Below, one piece after another: positions 30,043 through 34,586 of a stretch of DNA of 34,586 bases; position 1 is the first letter of the stretch, and each line of letters starts with the position of its first letter. Source of the DNA: a virus; the IMG/VR virus record IMGVR_UViG_3300027869_000167, positions 1 through 34,586 of that record; one strand, written 5' to 3'. The notes under the pieces were generated by a model. It was not told the DNA's origin, did not search any database, and was given only the letters and a program-made list of their open reading frames with translations. A program made the translations under genes and the position numbers.

Positions 30043-31533
30043 ATGCCGAATCCCGTACGGCTACTCGATAACGGCACCGACATCTCGAATCTCGTCGATT
30101 GGAAGTCGCTGGATTTTGTCTCCGTCCTGACCAAGGAAACAGGGACGGGCGCTTTCAATATCAAGTGCAACGCCGCAAACCTGCCGGCGGGTTTGCCCCA
30201 AATCGGTGACACGATCGAGCTCTACGACTCGTCCGGGCTCATGTGGGGCGGCATACTCACCGAACAGGAGCCGATCATCGCGGGCCTCATGGTGACCTAC
30301 CAGTACACGGCGACCGATTGGGGATTCCTCTTCGACGGCGAACTCGTGAAGAAGAACTACGCGGGCATGGACCCGGCCGACATCGTCGCCGACATTGTTA
30401 ACACCTTTTGCGCAGGCAAGGGGTTCAACCTCGACGGCGTTCAGCGCGGCAACTTCCTCGTCGAGACGATCAAGTTCAACTACCAGCAGCCCAGCAAGGC
30501 GCTCCAGTCGCTGGCAAAACTCATCGGCTGGGATTGGTTCATCGGCCCGGACAAGACCGTCTACTTCTTCCTGGGCGACGTGGACGACGGAAGCGGCGGC
30601 GGTGCGGTGGGCGATGGAGGTGTCGCGCCGATCACTATCGACGCAACGAGTGGCAAAATCGAGTGGAACTCTCTCGACATCGATCTCCAGATCACGAACA
30701 TGCAGAACAGCGTGTACGTCATCGGCGGCACACTCCCCGTCATGTTCACCGCTTCGAATACAAACGACGTCTATCCGACGAACGGCACGGCGAACACGTT
30801 CCCCGTCGCCTACGCCTACAGCTCGAGCACAATCGTCGTGGAGCTGAACGGCGTGCCGCAAAGCGTCGGCATCCTGAACCAGGTAACCGACCCTGCGACC
30901 GTCGACGTGCTCTACAGCGATTCCGGTCGGTTCATCCAATTCACCGCAGGCGCGCCAACGGGCGGACAGGTGGTCAAGATTTTCGGCACAGCCCAGGTTC
31001 CGATCGTCGCCCATGCTTCGAATGCAGCGAGTGTCGCAACGTACGGCGAGCGGCAGGGCGTCGTGACGGATTCCACGATCACGTCGGTCCCGGAGGCGCA
31101 GCTCCGCGCGCAGGCGCAGATCCTCCAGTTCGGCCATCCAGTCTATGACCTCAAGGTGAACACGATCACCCCTGGATGCAGGATCGGCCAGACGATCAAG
31201 GTGAATGTCCCCGCGATGGGGATCACGAATTACAACCTCGTCATCAAGCGGATCGAGGCGGTGGGCTTCGCGCCGGGACCCAACGGGATGCTCGAATACC
31301 AAATCGAGTGCATTGGCTCGGATAACGTCACCTTCACGGACCTCATGACGACGATCCTCCAACAGGAGCAGACGCAGACGGATGTTTCGGATGACACGAT
31401 CACCGAGGATCTCCAGGAGGCGGACGAAACGCTGGCATTTGCCGATACCGTCACGGCGACCGCCGGTTCGAGACCCTATTTATACGGTCCCACTTCTCCA
31501 CAGCCGCGCTATGGCTTTGCCGTCTATTCATGA
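30043..31533 (+). CDS. Tail-tip hub-like protein
   Basis: A 496-residue protein 1 nt after the tape measure. It starts VRLLDNGTDISNLVDWKSLD and has GDTIELYDSSGLMWGGILTE and FNYQQPSKALQSLAKLIGWD, the layout of gp27-like hub or tail-associated proteins that cap the tube. The middle (about 180-330) is an inserted beta domain and the C-terminus is a helix-rich acidic stretch. It probably joins tube and fibres. The exact equivalent (Dit or Tal) is unclear. Confidence 0.7.
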   Translation: MPNPVRLLDNGTDISNLVDWKSLDFVSVLTKETGTGAFNIKCNAANLPAGLPQIGDTIELYDSSGLMWGGILTEQEPIIAGLMVTYQYTATDWGFLFDGELVKKNYAGMDPADIVADIVNTFCAGKGFNLDGVQRGNFLVETIKFNYQQPSKALQSLAKLIGWDWFIGPDKTVYFFLGDVDDGSGGGAVGDGGVAPITIDATSGKIEWNSLDIDLQITNMQNSVYVIGGTLPVMFTASNTNDVYPTNGTANTFPVAYAYSSSTIVVELNGVPQSVGILNQVTDPATVDVLYSDSGRFIQFTAGAPTGGQVVKIFGTAQVPIVAHASNAASVATYGERQGVVTDSTITSVPEAQLRAQAQILQFGHPVYDLKVNTITPGCRIGQTIKVNVPAMGITNYNLVIKRIEAVGFAPGPNGMLEYQIECIGSDNVTFTDLMTTILQQEQTQTDVSDDTITEDLQEADETLAFADTVTATAGSRPYLYGPTSPQPRYGFAVYS

Positions 31534-31564
31534 CCATAATTGAAGTAATCCCCGCACTATCCCC

Positions 31565-32116
31565 ATGTCTGAAGGCCTGAAGATCACTGGAACAATCACC
31601 CTCCGCTCGCACCCTTCGGGTACGCTTCATCTCTATCAATCGCTCGTAGACCTTGGGAAGCCGGAACTCGCGCGCGAACTTCTTGCTGACGGCAAAGTCG
31701 AAGTCGTGCAGAAGAACCTTGTCGTTGACTCGCCAAACTACGGAATAGACATATTAGTGCAGTACCTCATCAGCGGGTTCACGGGGACATCGAATTTCCC
31801 GCTCGGGATCGCATGGGGCGAGATCGGAACAGGGAACACCACTCCGTCCGCCGGCGATACCGCTCTCACGGCTCCCACGAACCGCGCGGCGGTTTCCTAC
31901 GCGGCAGACTTCGGCCTCAACACCGCCCAGCTCCAATTTTTCTTCCCAGATGCGGTGCTCGCGAATACTACCTATTATGAGTGCGGGTCGTTCATTGGCG
32001 GATCTTCGACGATCGGTTCAGGCAACATGTTCAATCATGCTCTGTTTGCTTCCGGATATTCAAAATCGAGCGGCACCGATACGACACTTGAAATAGACAT
32101 CGCTATTTCCAATTAG
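31565..32116 (+). CDS. Tail protein, probable fibre or tip component
   Basis: A 183-residue beta-rich protein with an N-terminal ITGTITLRSHPSGTLHLYQS, then a body with LGIAWGEIGTGNTTPSAGDT, FFFPDAVLANTTYYECGSFI and a short C-terminus. The 'GTGNTTPSAGDTAL' pattern is common in phage tail proteins of unknown exact role. A 16-codon ORF overlaps the gap before it and is not thought real. It lies between hub and fibre genes. Confidence 0.6.
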   Translation: MSEGLKITGTITLRSHPSGTLHLYQSLVDLGKPELARELLADGKVEVVQKNLVVDSPNYGIDILVQYLISGFTGTSNFPLGIAWGEIGTGNTTPSAGDTALTAPTNRAAVSYAADFGLNTAQLQFFFPDAVLANTTYYECGSFIGGSSTIGSGNMFNHALFASGYSKSSGTDTTLEIDIAISN

Positions 32117-32117
32117 C

Positions 32118-33506
32118 ATGAAATCTCGTCCCACCGGTCCCGATCAGACAATCCTTTCCTCTCATGGCAATGACCGACGCGATGATGCTCGCGGCAGTGC
32201 ATTTCTTCTTGCGCACCAGCAGCTCGGGGTCATCGCGCTTCCCACGAACCCGACCAACAACCAGACCCTGACGCTCACGATCAACGGCACCGCGATCGTG
32301 GTCACGTTCGTTTCAAGCATTGGCTCGACCGCGAACATTGTTCTGATTGGTGGGAGCGCTGCGGCGACGACGCAGAACCTCGTCAATTTTCTCCGCCGTC
32401 CGGATCTCACGAGCACGACCCAAGTCGCCGCCACTTCGGGGAATCAGTCGCTGCTCCAATACTGCGGTTACGGATGGCCGGGATCATCCACCAACATCGT
32501 GCCGTTCTCACTCAACAAGAACGTCAACGGCCTTGCCGGGCTGCTCAGCAGTTTCACCGCGTCCACGACGGTGACCGGCGGATCATGGACTGCGCAGACC
32601 ATGCAGCTCTACGTGGAAGACGGAACCTATTTCATCGGCACGACGCGGGTGCTCTTCACCGGGGGTTCAACTCCGACCGTCACCGCGCCAGTCTCACATC
32701 CGCGCATCGATGTGCTTTCGATCAACAGCTCGGGCGTCCTTTCCTGGACGACCGGTACCGAAAGCGTGACTCCATCAGCGCCCACCTATCCGACCGGGGT
32801 GATGGTGATCTGCGAGCTCTATAACGTCGTCGGAGAAACCGCGCTCTACGATAACGAGAACCAGCAGACCAACGAGGGATATATCTATAACGATGTCCGG
32901 CCGACGCTTGGCGGCACATACATTTCGAGCGCGTCGCAGGTCGCATCGGGGCTTTTCATTCCAGACCCCGGCAGCGAAGCACAGGGGGATGTTCTGTATT
33001 ACAACGGTTCTGCATGGGCGCGGCTTCCCGCGGGCACTTCGGGGCAGGTGCTCATGACCAAAGGGGCAAGCGCGAATCCAACGTGGTCGGCAGCTCCTTC
33101 AGGATTCGGCCTTACCGGGACAGCCAATGGATCGAACTATTCGTCCTCGTCAACATCATACGTGGACGTGGATGCTACAAATCTGAAGGTCACACTCACC
33201 GGATTGACTGTCGGCAAGTTCTTATACCTACAGTGCTATGCCCAATACGAGACTACCGGTTCGAATCTGACCAATGGTGTGCAACTCCAAGACACGACAA
33301 ATTCCATCACTTTAGTCACGGGACCTGCATCTTCGGGCTCGACCTACACGATCAACTTCAGCGGGCTTTATAAGATTGCATCGGCTACGACAACCATTTC
33401 ACTCCAATACAAGACCACAACCAACAATGCATTACTCCTGAACTCGGCAGCCGCATTTACACCAGGAGGCAATCCGGCGTGGTTTACCGTAACCATACTT
33501 AACTAA
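32118..33506 (+). CDS. Tail fibre protein
   Basis: A 462-residue protein with a beta-rich N-terminal domain (NPTNNQTLTLTINGTAIVVT; STANIVLIGGSAAATTQNLV), a middle domain (RIDVLSINSSGVLSWTTGTE), the fibre linker GDVLYYNGSAWARLPAGTSG, and a jelly-roll-like C-terminus (LKVTLTGLTVGKFLYLQCYA). It is probably the receptor-contact fibre. The first 35 residues look less regular than the rest, so the true start may be later. Confidence 0.75.
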   Translation: MKSRPTGPDQTILSSHGNDRRDDARGSAFLLAHQQLGVIALPTNPTNNQTLTLTINGTAIVVTFVSSIGSTANIVLIGGSAAATTQNLVNFLRRPDLTSTTQVAATSGNQSLLQYCGYGWPGSSTNIVPFSLNKNVNGLAGLLSSFTASTTVTGGSWTAQTMQLYVEDGTYFIGTTRVLFTGGSTPTVTAPVSHPRIDVLSINSSGVLSWTTGTESVTPSAPTYPTGVMVICELYNVVGETALYDNENQQTNEGYIYNDVRPTLGGTYISSASQVASGLFIPDPGSEAQGDVLYYNGSAWARLPAGTSGQVLMTKGASANPTWSAAPSGFGLTGTANGSNYSSSSTSYVDVDATNLKVTLTGLTVGKFLYLQCYAQYETTGSNLTNGVQLQDTTNSITLVTGPASSGSTYTINFSGLYKIASATTTISLQYKTTTNNALLLNSAAAFTPGGNPAWFTVTILN

Positions 33507-33514
33507 TCAAGCCC

Positions 33515-33817
33515 ATGCCTCCCACCGGTACGAAATCCAAACGCAAGCCGCACACTTCTGATCCGACCGACTTCGAACTTGGCCAGCAGATCGCAGAACT
33601 TCGAGGCATCACGGTTGCGGGATTCAAAGCTGTGAACGATCATCTCTCTACACTCAACGGCCGCGTCGGCAAGCACGATGAGCTTTTCAACAAGATTCTC
33701 GGCAATGAAAAGTTTGAGGCGGGCGCGCGACAAGGCTTCGCGACATCCTGGAAAGTCATCTTTGCTCTCGTCACGATCACGCTCGGCATCCTCGCGATCG
33801 TATTCGGGCCGCATTAG
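33515..33817 (+). CDS. Holin-like or XhlA-like membrane protein
   Basis: A 100-residue protein: basic N-terminus, helical middle (FELGQQIAELRG, STLNGRVGKHDELFNKILGN), then one C-terminal transmembrane helix at about residues 77-98 (TSWKVIFALVTITLGILAIV). This resembles haemolysin XhlA-type proteins that accompany holins. Placed after the last fibre gene and before a peptidase, it may help lysis, but a single tail anchor alone does not prove it. Confidence 0.5.
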   Translation: MPPTGTKSKRKPHTSDPTDFELGQQIAELRGITVAGFKAVNDHLSTLNGRVGKHDELFNKILGNEKFEAGARQGFATSWKVIFALVTITLGILAIVFGPH

Positions 33818-33872
33818 CTATCCACACCCACCGACCTCGACAAATCTCGCCAATCACCCACACTGAAAGCAA

Positions 33873-34586
33873 ATGCCCAAGAATTTAGGCGCACTGGAGC
33901 GTAAGGCCGATCCCCGCGATATTATGCTCGGCTCCGTTCAGGCGCCCGTCTCGCTCCCCTCGGCATTCATCCCGGACATCTCCTGGCTTCAGCGCAACTA
34001 CCAGGGCCAGACGGCGTTCTGTGGCGAGCACGCCGGAACGCATTTCAAGGCAGTCCTCGATTTCGTCAATCTCTCAGGAAACCCGATCGAGCGAAAGTCG
34101 CCGCGCTATGGTGTCATCAAGCTCAAGGACCCGAAGTCGTCTCTTTATGACGGGTATGCGATCGACGCCGGCACGACGATGGACGCGGTATTCAAGTGGC
34201 TGGAGAAAGCGGGAGCGGCCGACTTCGAGCCGCTCGGAGACGACATCACCCTTCCGATGAGTGTCTACTGCGATCCATCGGTCGTTACTCCCGCGATCGA
34301 TGCGAACGCCGCACAGAGTCTCATCAAGGCCTACGCCTACAGCGCGACCGATTTCGAATCATTGTGCCAGGCAATCTACCAGAACAAAGCAGTCATGTTG
34401 CTCATCAAGTGCGATGATGGGTTCTGGGGAACCTCGACGCCCACTTTCACCACCCCGGAAGACGGCCATTTCATTTGCGCCTACGGCTTTGATAGCGATT
34501 CGATCTATGCGATCGATTCTGCAGATCCGAATGACGCATTCGCACTGAAGAGGATCGCAAAGCAGTACATCACCCCCGAATTCTTT
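33873..34586 (+). CDS. Papain-like cysteine peptidase, cut off by the window end
   Basis: The first 238 residues are present and no stop is reached. The papain pattern is clear: QGQTAFCGEHA aligns with the family's QGxCGSCWAFA, with Gln44 and Cys50 six apart as in papain (Gln19, Cys25); DGHFICAYGF gives His199; IYAIDSAD gives Asp215, 16 after the His, as with papain His159 and Asn175. Thus Asn is replaced by Asp. It may cut cell-wall peptide bridges or surface proteins as an endolysin or tail-released enzyme. It starts without a Shine-Dalgarno sequence, from the ATG in AAGCAAATG. Confidence 0.75.
   Translation, partial: MPKNLGALERKADPRDIMLGSVQAPVSLPSAFIPDISWLQRNYQGQTAFCGEHAGTHFKAVLDFVNLSGNPIERKSPRYGVIKLKDPKSSLYDGYAIDAGTTMDAVFKWLEKAGAADFEPLGDDITLPMSVYCDPSVVTPAIDANAAQSLIKAYAYSATDFESLCQAIYQNKAVMLLIKCDDGFWGTSTPTFTTPEDGHFICAYGFDSDSIYAIDSADPNDAFALKRIAKQYITPEFF

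Noticed and set aside
30061-31362. A 433-codon minus ORF antisense to the tail hub gene
   Set aside because: Its Arg/Asp/Val/His-rich composition is typical of antisense to a GC-rich gene. The same holds for the long minus ORFs at 9668-10597, 12120-12962 and 13317-14372.
31530-31582. A 16-codon ORF in an ATGA overlap after the tail hub gene
   Set aside because: Too short and overlaps the next gene; no feature supports translation.

Overview
The window is the packaging, head and tail half of a long-tailed double-stranded DNA phage with a non-contractile (siphovirus-type) tail plan, or of a closely related prophage. It holds the HK97-type gene set: small and large terminase, a portal-MuF fusion, a prohead protease-scaffold, a major capsid protein, gp6- and gp10-like connectors, a tail tube, frameshifted tail chaperones, a tape measure, tail-tip and fibre genes. 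TGA works as a stop throughout, so the code is standard. No integrase, repressor, tRNA, rRNA or CRISPR array was seen. The host is probably a member of the Patescibacteria/CPR (Parcubacteria-like). This rests on the 938-residue secreted-type fibre, whose Thr/Ser/Gly-rich 'GTSTLG' repeats and C-terminal 'TTTKPAFCQ' resemble surface proteins I recall from that group. It is an inference from memory, not a search.

Layout. (1) 1-9100 is an accessory and early region of small genes: N-anchored proteins, a PD-(D/E)XK RecB-like nuclease beside an OB-fold-like protein, a twin zinc-knuckle protein, a winged helix, a NinG-like recombination protein, and many small zinc-binding proteins. (2) 9151-14462 is packaging and portal. 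(3) 14459-19938 lies between portal and protease. It holds an HNH homing endonuclease gene and a fibre/baseplate-like cluster with signal-peptide proteins, an unusual place for such genes. (4) 19957-26379 is protease-scaffold, capsid, decoration and connectors, interrupted by a second HNH gene. (5) 26382-33506 is the tail. (6) 33515 to the end is a holin-like protein followed by a cut-off papain-like cysteine peptidase, possibly the lysis genes.

Six single genes run on the minus strand (3250, 4643, 5944, 7519, 8573, 11040). All encode membrane proteins. The five longer ones look lower in GC than the + strand core (about 40-52% against 63-67% in hand-counted stretches). Four of the six have a Shine-Dalgarno sequence, which most + strand genes lack. 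They look like acquired moron cassettes.

The strongest unusual signals are these. The second HNH gene ends in the same eight codons' worth of protein (ALVPAAVQ) as the tail gene before it, and all differences between the copies are synonymous; this records how the endonuclease gene landed. A motif AAAAGGTCGAA sits about 28-30 nt before the start of several accessory genes. Nested, mutually exclusive stems lie at 1017-1105. A 20-bp perfect palindrome lies at 25425-25444. A canonical A_AAT_TTT frameshift site serves the tail chaperones. An internal start inside the protease gene would give a separate scaffold.
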